From Oscarella lobularis (lineage: Eukaryota > Porifera > Homoscleromorpha > Homosclerophorida > Oscarellidae): a stretch of DNA of 64,000 nt. Each line of letters begins with the position of its first letter. The first letter of the stretch is position 1. A program made the position numbers and the translations under genes. The DNA is taken from NCBI RefSeq assembly GCF_947507565.1, contig NC_089190.1:868001-932000 (forward strand). Reading direction: 5' to 3'. Of the stretch, positions 32,221 through 42,651 are shown one piece after another. The notes under the pieces were generated by a model, which was not told where the DNA came from, made no database searches, and worked only from the letters and a program-made list of their open reading frames with translations.

Positions 32221-33289
32221 TACTTGTCATAATTATTGGATTGCTGAAATAGATAAAGCAGCCGTTAAATCAGTACAGTCACGTTGAGCTTAATTTGAGA
32301 ACCTTGGTCCATTTGTCAACAAAATCCACCGTTGAATGTAGTTGAAAATTTGCAATGTACGCTTATACCTTTAGTTGCAATGAAGCTGCGCGTACTCTCC
32401 AACAGCGTAAACAGCTTTCTTTCAGTGATAGCTGAACCAGCCGTTGACATTAGGCTCAGTTTGAGACCGTTTGGTGCATTGGTGAACCAAATCAATTGTT
32501 GAAGGCAACAGTCAACCGGGTTGATAAGTTGATCTTGTTGCCGACAACTGTTGACTTGGTTGACAAATGCATCAAGCGGTCCCAAACTTAGAACATTGGC
32601 TAATGTCTTATTACGGCATGTAGATTACTAATTTAACGGCTTTTTTAGCTCTAATTAAAAAAGGAAGTTCTTAGCTGTTGGAGCGGACGCGCGCAGCTTT
32701 ATTGCACCTAGTAATAACTGCCTTTAAGCCACGCTCGCTAACCAATTAGGTTGCAGCGATAAACTGTCAAGTTACTAAAGAACTTCTACAAGTTATAAGC
32801 TTTCAGTTCCGCAGCGTTAAAGAGAGACATAGGATAACCGCGAGGCATGAAGCTAAATCATTCTGGCAACTGTTCAACTACAGTCAGTTGCCGTCAACCG
32901 TTGACTTTGTTGACAAATGCACCAAACAGCCGCAAACTAAGCCGAATGTCTTATAACGGTATCTAGATTACTAATTTAATTAACGGTTGTTTCAGCTATC
33001 ATTAAAACAAGTTATAACGCTTGTACGTTTGAAAAGTTGCCTGAATGATTTAGCTATAAGCCGCGCGGCTATCCTAGTTTATTATGTCTCTCTCTAACGC
33101 TGGAGAACAAAAAGCTTACAACTTTTAGAAGTTCTTTAGACTTTATCGCTTCAACTTCATTTGTTAGCGAGCGGTAGCTTAAAGGCAGCCTTATGCTGTA
33201 GTTGCAATAAAGCTGCGCGTCTGCTCCAACCGCGTTAAATCAGTAATCTACATGTAGTAATACGACATTGGGCTAAGTTTGGGACCGTC

Positions 33290-33690
33290 TGACCTGGTCA
33301 ACGTGGTCAACCTAGTCAAGTCGTGGTCAACCTTGTCAACGTGGTCAACCTGGTCAACGTGGTCAACGTGGTCAACCTGGCCAACCTGGTCAACGTCGTC
33401 AACCTGGCAACGTCGTCAACCTTGTCAACCTGGTCAACCTGGTCAGTGTGGTCAACCTGGTCAACGTGGACCTCAACGTGGTTAACCTTGTCAACCTGGT
33501 CAACCTTGTCAACGTGGTCAACGTGTCAAAGTGGTCAACGTGGTCAACCTTGTCAACGCGGTCAACGCGGTCAACCTGGTCAACCTGGTCAACGGGGTCA
33601 ACGCGGTCAACCTGGTCAACCTGGTCAACCTGGCAACGTCGTCAACCTTGTGAACCTGGTCAACCTTGTCAACCTGGCAACGTGGTCAAC
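33290..33690 (-). repeat. 9-bp minisatellite (CCANGTTGA), right arm
   Basis: The same units as the left arm but in reverse orientation (TCAACCTGG/TCAACGTGG on +), about half as long. Confidence 0.9.
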
Positions 33691-33727
33691 CTGGTTCTAG
33701 CGCGCGTTAGATGCTCTTCTCTGCGAA

Positions 33728-34640
33728 TAGAGGATATTAGGGAGGAGGGGCTAAGGCCGTGCATGCGCAGAAGTTGGGGTAGAGTCGCGAATACGTGGGA
33801 GGTGCATTCGGCGTTGTCTCCCGCGGCAGTGGTACCATTTCCACTCTTAGCCCTTACGGTAAGCTTCTCTTAGAGTATGTGCGCACTCCCTGCTGTGGTT
33901 GTTTCTCTGTTTAGGGAGTTCTCTTCGCCAGGAAGTCAGCCAAATCCAATATCCGGACCACGCCCCTAAAGGGTAAAATCGCCCTTTTCTCGCTGGAACA
34001 GAAGTGAACGAACTAACGACTCGAACCCTCACGGACAGAAACGTATTTTATAGCGTAGCAATCGTAGTTTTTCATATGAATGGGCAAGAAGAGTACTCGA
34101 GCCTAGGGCAGCCACAAACTCGCTCAAACGATTCAGGAAGCTCTGGACGACGTCGTTTTCGATTGTGGCATTTATAAGTGCAGCATTGTCTTTGGCCGTG
34201 AGACGACGTAGCCATGCGTAGGTCAAGAGATCGCTTGCGCAGACAAGACAATGCAACAATGTTTAGAAATGACCATTTCCGTCGCCATTCATATGAAAAA
34301 CTACGATCGCTACGCTATAAAATACGTTTCTGTCCGTGAGGGTTCGAGTCGTTAGTTCGTTCACTTCTGTTCCAGCGAGAAAAGGGCGATTTTACCCTTT
34401 AGGGGCGTGGTCCGGATATTGGATTTGGCTGACTTCCTGGCGAAGAGAACTCCCTAAACAGAGAGACAACCACAGCAGGGAGTGCGCACATACTCTAAGA
34501 GAAGCTTACCGTAAGGGCTAAGAGTGGAAATGGTACCACTGCCGCGGGAGACAACGCCGAATGCACCTCCCACGTATTCGCGACTCTACCCCAACTTCTG
34601 CGCATGCACGGCCTTAGCCCCTCCTCCCTAATATCCTCTA
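33728..34640. mobile_element. 0.9-kb near-perfect palindromic (foldback) element
   Basis: 33727-34085 and 34283-34641 are 359-bp inverted arms with very few mismatches (one in the GTTGTTTCTCTG / GTTGTCTCTCTG word) around a 197-bp spacer. TA lies at both outer edges (33728-33729 and 34639-34640), as in Tc1/mariner-derived MITEs. The left edge abuts the foldback element at 31011-33726. The two 61-codon ORFs in the arms are the same frame read twice. Confidence 0.85.
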
Positions 34641-35295
34641 TAAGCTCGCTCGTGTTACGGATGTGTCCCGTATGTGATCTTTCTACAAACGCTTCTCGCC
34701 AACTTTAGGACCCTCTTGAGTCCTGCCAAGTCTTGTGCTTCAGAAGATAGAGAAGCTCAAGATGTAGCTAGCAAACTCGTTGTTTTCACTTCTTCTTTTC
34801 GTACGCGATAGAAATCTCCGACTCTTGCCTCCGTTGAACTTGCGAACCACCTTACGGCCTTCTAAAGTGACCAGGAACGCTCAGACCCCGTTCATGCCAA
34901 GCGTATTACAAAGAGCAAGAAAGCGTTTGTTGTCCGATTCATGATTCAGATCCGAACTTACACGCAGTTAGAATGCAATATCTCTGACGCTCCACGCCCA
35001 CGTTATGCACCAGATAACTCGGACGGATTTGTGGTATGTACCCATCCTGGACTATGTAGCGTACGCATGTAATGTACCCGCCTATTGATGTGACGTCATT
35101 GTACGTATATAAGGGTAGACTATAGATTAATAAAGGGCTTTTGTACCCACACCTAAAGAACTACACTACAAGATTAGCTTTTATCGAACGGAGCCAGGGT
35201 TCACTTGAAAGCGTGAGTAGTGCTCTTGAGCAAGATGTGATTTGGCTTCAAAAAGAGTCGCCCCCTAAGCTGCAGCGAGCGACTTTCTAACTTCC
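34641..35295. other. Spacer, possible solo LTR
   Basis: Begins TGTTACGGATGTG (34653), and has GTATATAAGGG (35105) and AATAAAG (35130) with spacing as in an LTR promoter/poly(A) unit. The word TGTTACGG also stands at 30993 left of the foldback element. No matching end or target duplication was found, so LTR is only a suggestion. No gene. Confidence 0.3.
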
Positions 35296-35299
35296 GGTT

Positions 35300-35900
35300 T
35301 GTGATAGTGATAGTGATAGTGATATTAATTTATTTAACGACGGTACAACCCTCGACGCGTATTGGTCGATCTACCGGGTGCCGTACATAACTACGGAAGA
35401 CAAAAAAGTAATTTCAAAAAGTATTCCTCTTGATTATATCAATTTCAAAAAAATATTTCTCTTGATTATATCTTTTGAACGTAACAGTTATGACGCAGAC
35501 TAACATTAAATGATTTAAGATCAGAGATAGACGACAAAAGGGGACTGAGAGAATTCCAGTAAGATTGGGCACGATAAAAAGACGTAGATCGAAGAGCATT
35601 GGTGGACGGACGAGTAATATGTAATCCAAATTGAGAAAGACGAGCATTGTAACCACCAGAAGACGTACGACAGAAATGAGAAGAAATTTGAGAAGACGCT
35701 AGAGAGGTAACTCCACGAAACGCATGAATACCAAGAAAGCCGATGACGCAAATCATATGTAGATGAAAACAATCAAATAGAGCTGTAAGATCACCAGTTG
35801 GCTCACAGAGTCGGCGACCAGGATATGAATTGGGTGACAAATCGCGAAGGGAGTTCCGCAAACCAGAAATCAAAATTTAGCTTGTTTAGCTCACTTTTAA
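35300..35900 (-). pseudogene. LINE (non-LTR retrotransposon) 3' end
   Basis: The - frame 35873-35466 has FGLHITRPSTNALRSTSFYR and AQSYWNSLSPLLSSISDLKS, the RxxSFxxR..WNSLP..i pattern of the end of the reverse-transcriptase ORF in jockey/CR1-type elements. About 140 bp downstream the element ends in a short tandem repeat (TATCAC x3-4) at 35303-35328, usual for such 3' tails. The rest of the reverse transcriptase is absent: a 5'-truncated insertion. Confidence 0.55.
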
Positions 35901-35999
35901 AGCAGGTGAAGTAGTTGACAAGTTTGACCGAGGCAAGAATATGGCAGGTTAAAGCTACGATTTAACCGTCGTTAACGTCTGATCGAAAGGGCACGCGCG

Positions 36000-37545
36000 C
36001 GCTTGGGGCTCGCCGGGCCTCATTGGTCGTTGGTGAATGTTGCCAATTAGCTCGTGATTGGTCAGTGGCTTTCAGGTTTTCATTTATCGCCTTTATCGCT
36101 TGCTTTCGGCATCGCTCTCGCTTGTGTCTCTTCGCTTTCTTGTTCCCATGGCGTTTGACGAAATTCGCGACGGCGACTCGGTTCACACAGCCGTATCGGA
36201 TCTACGAACTGACGTGTCGGCCATTCAAGATATGTTGACGGACATCCTCGCGCGGTCGTCGGCTCCGTCGGCGTCGATTCAATCCGCCCCGATCGTTTCG
36301 AGTAAGTTTCCCGTGTGCTTGTTGTTTGTTGGGCGCGCTGGAGATGTCCTGGGCGCGCGGGCGCGCCGCGCAGATTTCTTTCATGCCACTGTTTTTGGCG
36401 GTGGGGCGCGTCCGCGGAGCGAAGCGTCCCTTGTGTGCTGTGAGCGGTTGGGTTTTCGCGGCTTTCGCGGCCCTCTTGCGCCTTTTTTGCGCTCGGTGCC
36501 ACCGATTGCTGGTCGGGTCGCGGTCGGCGCTCCCGTACCCCTCCCACGCGTTGGCACGCGTCGCTATTGTTTTTCTCGTTTTTTCCTTTGTCCTTGTTGC
36601 AGCGCTCGTTCGCGCGGCTTTTCAGCTGGCGTTTACTCTTCGATTGTTTTTTTGCTTTTCGTGGCGCTGGGACGATGTAGCCTTTGCTTAGCCGGCTTCT
36701 CTCTTTTCAGACGCCTTCGTTCCTCCGCTGGGCTCGATGCCTGAATTGAATTCGATTGCGCAGCCAGTGCCTGCTGACGAAGAGTCGGTTTCGCCGCCGC
36801 CGAAGAAGCGCGCCGTTCCTGTTTTTGTCCACGGCCTTGGGATTCCGCCAGTGCCGGGGCGCCTGGTGGAAAAAATCCTAGAGGGGCAGTTCGTCGATAT
36901 GGCCGAGCTGTTGCCGGACAATATCGAACTGCTTCGTCGAGAGGCCGCGGTACCGCGCTCATCTTAAGCTCGTCTTCGTCAGATCGCATCGATCACCGCC
37001 TGGGCTCAGTGCTTCGCGACGTTCGTCGCGATTCGCGCGCAAGCTGCACCAGCCACGGTGCCGGCATTGCTTGCTTATATGCGCCTTTTGATTCGAGAGG
37101 CGGCGCGTCACCCGGGCCTCGGTTAGCCGGCTGTCGTACGACTCCTTCTTTCGCCAACAAGCAGCCGCCGATCCTTCCCTTCGCTGGGATTCGCTGCACT
37201 CGGATTTGTTCGCCATCACCGTCGCCGATGCCGCTGTCTCGTCCGGCCGCGCCCGTCCGCTGTGCCGTTTGTGCCTTGAACCGGACTATGCCGCCTTGGA
37301 TTGTCTAGGTAGGCGGGGTCGGGTTAGGGTCGGCCCTATCCTGGAGTTCAAGAGGTTAAAGAATATCGTACAACGAAGAGGATTGGAACGAACAGCTTCG
37401 CTGGTGATTCTCTAACTTACGAAGCGAAGGTCTTGGCACGAAGGCCCTAATATTCGTAAAGGACGCTTCTGAATGACAATTCCATACCCGTAACACACCT
37501 CGCTTCAGCTAAAGTGGTCACGTGACGGCGAGTTGCATATCCCTA
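36000..37545 (+). mobile_element. DIRS-type retrotransposon, copy B (internally deleted)
   Basis: Gag with the copy-A motif FVDMAELLPDN is present, but the sequence then passes directly to the shared 3' end (37501-37543) with no reverse transcriptase, RNase H or recombinase. About 3 kb is therefore missing relative to copy A. GC-rich like copy A. Confidence 0.7.
36148..37315 (+). pseudogene. Spliced gag-like gene of DIRS copy B
   Basis: ATG at 36148 opens MAFDEIRDGDSVHTAVSDLR. A GTAAGT donor at 36302 and CTTTTCAG acceptor at 36710 define a 409-bp intron whose removal keeps the frame (phase 1) into VPPLGSMPELNSIAQPVPAD and LVEKILEGQFVDMAELLPDN. A stop at 36964 follows, and the rest (LRQIASITAWAQCF, LLAYMRLLIREAARHPGL, CRLCLEPDYAALDCLG) lies in shifted frames. 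The coiled-coil-like N-terminus fits a gag. Confidence 0.6.
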
Positions 37546-37764
37546 CTCTTTCTCCTACCGCCAGAAGCCCGCGCGCGCCCTGGTGGTAGGGGCTCTCAAA
37601 CGTGATGGGCCAAAATCGGAAAGTGTGTCTGTCTGTCTGTCTGTCGGTAACGCTCACGTCACAATCGCTCTTAAACCAATCATACCCACAGGTGCCTTTA
37701 CGACATCATATTCATTGTGATGTCATACTCTCCCGTATATTGAACAAAATGCTACCGAAAAAGG

Positions 37765-38372
37765 TGACGTCACAGTAGATAGTAACCCCGGATTGTGTTC
37801 AGCATAGATATAACAATATACTGATATATCTATGCTTGCCGCCAAGAATAAATACTATTAACATAACAATGAGCTTACTTAGTAACGTTTATCAAGGGAA
37901 CGCAGTAAAGGGCACGTTGGGTTTGTCGTACTGCGAGCGAAGCTCGCAGCACGCAAACCCAACTGCGAGCTGATAATGGGCCTCCCGAAGGGGCAGAAGT
38001 TAGGGCTAGGAAGGGGTTACCCCTTCCTAGCCCTAACTTCTGCCCCTTCCAGTGGCGTAGCCAGGATTAAGCGGAGGTAGGTGCTGAAGTTCGCGCGCTC
38101 CGCGCGCGAAAATTTTTGGACCACGCCCCTTTTCTATTTGGCTATTTAAGGCCTCTAACGAAAAACAGTGCGTAGGCCCAAAGTAACACAACAGAGATAG
38201 TAACTTCGGATTGTGTACAAAGCTTTCTGGAACGAGTACATATGTTGGCATATTACATAGCATAACTGGCACATAACATTTGAGCTTAATTATTAACGCT
38301 CATCGAAGGAACGCAGTAAATGAGCACGTTGGGTTTGTCTTCGCTCGCAGCACGCAAACCCAACTGCGAGCT
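37765..38372 (+). repeat. Duplicated segment with GCACGTTGGGTTTG hairpin
   Basis: 37765-37975 and 38185-38372 are diverged direct copies (both contain CGGATTGTGT, GAGCTTA and GGAACGCAGTAAA before GCACGTTGGGTTTGTC). In the first copy TGGGTTTG...GCGAGCGAAGCTCGC...CAAACCCA forms a strong hairpin. No coding content. Confidence 0.65.
37988..38048. repeat. Perfect 29-bp palindrome
   Basis: Arms AAGGGGCAGAAGTTAGGGCT... at 37988-38016 and their exact inverse at 38020-38048 with a 3-nt loop TTA. It abuts the hAT-like MITE that begins at 38050. Confidence 0.9.
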
Positions 38373-38760
38373 GAAAACGTGTCACTTGATCATGCACCCG
38401 AGGGGGCCATGCAGGGAAGGGTTACTCTGTGCCACCTTTACTCGACAGGTGAATCGCTCTTTTGATATATACATGTAATCAGAACACCTAAAATCTGTGG
38501 TGTAAAGGCATAGCCACCAGGTGCCCTATTCCCATTTTTACAGAAAGGACATATTTCCGGGCAGATTAAGGTGTGGTTAGGCAATGTGATTCCCATAATG
38601 CACATGCTGTAGGCACTAACAGAGATCGGACACCGTGCTAAGGGTGTTCGGGGATCACATGATGGCTAACAACGGGCCATCATTATCTAGTATAATTATT
38701 TTCAGCAAACTTGAGGGAGGTGCTCGAGCACCCAAAGCACCCCCCCTGGCTACGCCACTG
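38050..38760. mobile_element. hAT-like MITE
   Basis: Ends CAGTGGCGTAGCCAGG (38050-38065) and its inverse (38745-38760). CAGTGGCGTAGCCAGG is a familiar hAT terminus. The 8-bp flanks (GCCCCTTC, CGGGCTTC) agree in only 5 positions. The stretch 38560-38680 is a diverged copy of 38825-38945 outside it, suggesting an earlier duplication. Confidence 0.65.
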
Positions 38761-39300
38761 CGGGCTTCTACCCGGTAGCTCTGTGTCGCATGAGAGGTCA
38801 AATTAGCTAATTGTAGGGCTTTGCGGAAAATAATGCATGCCATGGTTAGGCAGTGTGATGCACATTATGCCCATGAGCTTTCCTAAAATTAGAGTAAAAA
38901 GAAATAGATACCGTGCTGAGGGTGTTCGGGGATCACATGACGTAACTACCCATGCCGTAACAGCAAGGATAACCGTAAGGATAGCCCACAGGCTCGATGA
39001 GTACTACAGTGCACGCCACCATAAATTTCCAATTTTTCAAAGTCCACTACCCTTTCACGAAAAGGCTCTGCGAACTTAGCTATAACGCCATTTCATAGTT
39101 TAAGAGGTTATCTAAAGAATAAATATGATTGTGAAACTCTTCCGCTTAAATCGAAGAATTTATGCTATCAGCCAATCGTGGACCAGTGTTTGTTCACATG
39201 ATCTTCGCGCCATTTTGGTAAAATGGGTAAAGTGATTGTTACGTCACAGTTATACTGTACCTTGATCGCTGTGTGTTTTCTGTTCTCGGTTTTCTTCTCC
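38761..39300. other. Upstream region of the transposase-like gene
   Basis: Contains a diverged repeat copy (38825-38945) and then AT-rich sequence with no ORF of note. GCGCCATTTTGGTAAAATGGG near 39209 could be promoter or element-edge sequence; no TATA box is obvious. No terminal inverted repeat pairing with sequence after 41539 was found. Confidence 0.4.
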
Positions 39301-39301
39301 G

Positions 39302-41539
39302 ATGTTTCCGAGACGTTCTCGACGTTTTTTGAAGCGCTTGTACAAAGATCGCGCTAGGAAAATGAATGATGCGTTATATTCTGGTATGCTGCATTTATAT
39401 TTAATTTTATCTATAATCTGGCGCAACTCATCTTTAGCTGCTGATCCCGTCTTGATTCCGCCTGTCGTTGACGCGCTGATTGATGCCGAACCCGTCTCGA
39501 TTCCGCCTGTCGTTGACGGGCCCATGGATGTCGAACCGATAATTGATGAAGCTTTTTATCCTTTGCAACCAGACACGGATGACGATTGTTTCGAGAGTGG
39601 AAGTGACGGGCCGGGGTTCGATAGCTCCGATGACGGTAGCGAAGAGCCACAAGTATTGAGCGACGACGAAATGTGGTATGCAGCGTGCAAATGGATGAAA
39701 GATCGACCAGTGGAAGACCTAAAGATGATGTCCGTTCTTCTGACTTTATTCTCGAAGATGAATTTTAACCTCGGAAAAGTTGCCGCCGCAGAACTGGCGG
39801 GATCGGTGGTCGGTAGAACAGGACGAAGCGTAAGAGGGTACGTCAGCGATTTTGCACGAAATGGAGGCCGCTTCTCGCCCTATCGTCGTGGCCGCCATTA
39901 TCGACTCTCTATTACAAGCCATGAGGACTTTCGTCACAAAGCTGCAGAATGGGCACGAAAGAATACATCGGTTCGAGGCAAGCCTAATATGACAGCGGCA
40001 GATTTTTCCCAGTACATCAACAAAGAGCTTTTACCATCAATTGATCTTCCAGCTTCTTTTCGACCATCAATATCGGTCCGCACGTCTCTTCGACTTTTGC
40101 GTTCCTTGGGATTCCATCAAAAAAGATCTAGCCAGAAAGGAGTCTTTGTAGATGGCCATGAAAGGTTCACTGACTTTCTTGTCTGTTTTTTCGTAATTCT
40201 TTTATTGAAGGAGTGACAACGTCGCCGCTAGAAAAGTATTTTGCGACACACTTATGCTCTTGCAAACGACGCAGAGACCTCCACCCTTGCCATCAGATGG
40301 TTTAGAAGATGTATCACACCTCTTAGGTGCTTGTTCTGTAATTAAATTAACAGTCAGCAGTAATATTATCAATTTCTACAGGAGACACATTTGCTGAGAA
40401 AAACCTGATTACGATCTATCACGATGAATCCATCTTTCAGGCAAATGACGACCAACCGTTCGTGTGGGCACAAGAAGATCAAGTAGTTCTAAAACCAAAG
40501 GTATAATGCAGTCTTTAGAAAAACAATTTAAACCTGACACTTTGTGTTAGGGAAAAGGAAGATCAATCATGATCTCCGATTTCATAGAAGAGTTTGGAGG
40601 ATTTTTAGAAGACAACGGCGAGGAGGCGAGGGTGACACTAGAAGTTGGTGCAAACAGAGAGGGTTTCTGGACGCGGGATAAATTCTTGGATCAGCTGAAA
40701 GTCGCGGCGGCTATTGCCGAGCGGAAGTATCCAATGGAGTCGCACACAATCCTATGGATATTCGACCAAAGGTAAACAAATATCCTTTGCAGTAATTTTT
40801 CTCTATCATTTGACTTAGTACCTGTCACACTGCGATGGCCGACGACGCTCTTCTTGCTAATAAAATGAATTTCAAAGATGGTGGGCTGCAACGTCGAATG
40901 CGGGACACAAGCTACAGGGGAATACCGCAAATAATGGTAAACGAGAGAGGAGAACCAAAAGGATTGCGAACGGTCAGATACCTAAAACAGATTCTTATAA
41001 TGCTTCGAATTCGCATACTTGCAGGTTGTGGCTGAAAGAGGAATTGACATCACGGGCAAGAGTCGAGTGGAACTGATCGAAATTGTTGAGAAGCATCCGG
41101 ATTTTGCAGGCCAAAAGTGCCTAGCCCAAGAATTTCTGGAATTGAGGGGTCATCTAGTGATGTTCATCCCCAAGTACCACTGTGAATTAAAGTAATGTTA
41201 GGGAAAATAATAGATAGCATGTGTAACAGGCAGGTTTAGCCCCATTGAAAGAGTTTGGGGACGGGCAAAGGCCTACACGCGAGCCCACTGCAACTATTCC
41301 ATCACCGGTTTGCGTCGAACAATACCAGAAGCCTTTGCAGGAGTGTCCGTCGATTTCATTAGGAAGTGTTTCAGAAAAATTCGAGAGTACCAGCAAGCCT
41401 ACAGGGAAGGCAGTAAAGGCAAGTAAATCGTTGCAATACAAAAGCCTTAGCCAATGTTTTCTTTACAGGAGGAAGCGACGTCAACAAGGCCATTAAACTG
41501 TATAAGTCTCACAGAAGAATATTGAAAGAGACGTTATAA
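39302..41539 (+). CDS. Intact 8-exon DDE transposase-like gene
   Basis: Exons 39302-40164, 40211-40326, 40382-40500, 40551-40771, 40819-40972, 41025-41191, 41240-41412 and 41469-41539 join without stop into 627 residues; all seven introns are 45-56 bp with GT/AG ends and matching phases. An acidic N-terminal part (DTDDDCFESGSD) precedes a DNA-binding-like region (SVRGYVSDFARNGGRFSPYR, GKPNMTAADFSQYINKELLP). The DDE core reads TIYHDESIFQANDD, WIFDQSTCHTAMADD and YHCELNPIERVWGRAK, i.e. Asp, Asp and Glu all present. It belongs to a large invertebrate family of Tc1-like DDE proteins (family knowledge). Intact exons and no visible TIRs suggest domestication, but recent mobility is possible. Confidence 0.85.
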
Positions 41540-41868
41540 ATAAATAGTAAGAATATAACCAGGGTGCCATATACAGGTGGGTAATCTTGTCTTTCTTGTC
41601 TTCCTTAGATTTCTATTAGATAAACCGGCTTTTATAAAAGTCACCAAATTCTCAAAGAAAGTCGCCATGCCGTGTATAATTTTTTATTTAGATTAGGAAG
41701 TCGACTACGTCGACCGACGTTTCACACGTGCTGTAACTCAAAACTAATACAAGCTACTGCGTGCTTGTCTCCTTCAACAGTAAGTCTTGCATCTGCTACC
41801 CTATCGCGATATGATCGCGATGCTTCTGCATAGGGAGCACTGACGAAAACCCTGGGAGCGCAATTTTT

Positions 41869-42135
41869 TCAAGCCAAGTGTGCAAAAAAATCTAACCCCG
41901 AGACTCGAACTCTTCCACACTGAAGGTAGGGACCTATTATTCCTGCGGCAGAACGCTGTAAGTGACCTGTCATTATTCTCCCTTGTCGAACAACTGCAAA
42001 CACTGCCACGGCATTGCGGTCGTGGATATTTTGTGGCTCTGCCTCGCAGACAATGTCTTGATTTTTTTTTACAAAAGGAAGCCCGTTGTAAAATTTAACG
42101 CCTTTTACTATCGTGGTAAAAGAAAATTTCTCCAT
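41869..42135 (-). CDS. Second orphan HIRAN-like ORF
   Basis: ATG at 42135: MEKFSFTTIVKGVKFYNGLP, then CEAEPQNIHDRNAVAVFAV, MTGHLQRSAAGIIGPYL and GRVRVSG. The order G..FY.....V...EP.N.hDrnAVAV..., GHl.r, and a final strand matches the HIRAN fold. At 88 residues it is one bare domain. It ends shortly after RVRVSGLDFFAHLA. It differs strongly from the 20.9-kb copy, so it is not a recent duplicate. Further exons upstream are possible. Confidence 0.5.
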   Translation of the reverse strand: MEKFSFTTIVKGVKFYNGLPFVKKNQDIVCEAEPQNIHDRNAVAVFAVVRQGRIMTGHLQRSAAGIIGPYLQCGRVRVSGLDFFAHLA

Positions 42136-42650
42136 GTTGCTAACCGTGCGCGCGTTAGGATAGTATCGCTCAAATCAAAGCCAAATTCGAGAAGAAATGC
42201 TTTGGCAACAAAGCATTTCTACGTCAATGTCTATCAATGAGATTTTAGAATTGCCTTTTAGTTACCCCCTAATATGTTGAAAAAAAAAATTCATTGTGCC
42301 GTTACCGAGAAAAACGCACCAAAAGGAGCGTAGGTACGTAACCTAGAAACGGCCATTTTTTTCGAAAACAAGAAACTTTCGGAAACATTTCATTCAATGA
42401 AAAGTTTTGAAATCTTCTCCAATATATCAGCAGTCTTAAGCGATTGTCACCGGACACGCAAATAATCAGCAAAACGCGAATTTTGGCTTGGCATCGCGAA
42501 AAGTGTTTTTTTTTCTAAAACGGCGGCTTTAATAGACCCGAAAGAACAAACGCTGTTAGGAGAAACGATCTCCTAAACTCATAGTAGCGCGAAAAGTGAC
42601 GCCGATAGCGAGACCTTGATTTCGCGAGGGAAAACGCGCGCTAGTGGCTA
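42136..42650. other. No recognisable gene
   Basis: AT-rich. GTGCGCGCGTTAGGATAG at 42147 and AAACGCGCGCTAG at 42632 are roughly inverse and resemble the CTAACGCGCGCTAG ends near 31040 and 33700, hinting at a related small element. Confidence 0.35.
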
Positions 42651-42651
42651 A

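Larger units (their letters stand above)
31011..33726. mobile_element. Foldback element with minisatellite arms
   Basis: Outer ends GCAGAGAAGAGC..CTAACG at 31013-31045 and their inverse at 33697-33725 (CTAGCGCGCGTTAGATGCTC). Inside each lies the same 9-bp minisatellite, in opposite orientation (31085-31855 and 33290-33690), then inverted inner arms (32575-32885 against 33030-33290) round a centre near 32955. The only asymmetric part is a coding-like insert at 31860-32220. No transposase is present. I do not recognise a superfamily. Confidence 0.7.

Noticed and set aside
33323-33873. ORFs in the right minisatellite arm
   Set aside because: Same cause as in the left arm.
34653-35175. Full LTR retrotransposon
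   Set aside because: LTR-like promoter words only; no second LTR, primer site, target duplication or pol gene.
35414-35772. Two further - strand ORFs over the LINE end
   Set aside because: Other frames of the same reverse-transcriptase tail; only the 35466-35873 frame carries the motif.
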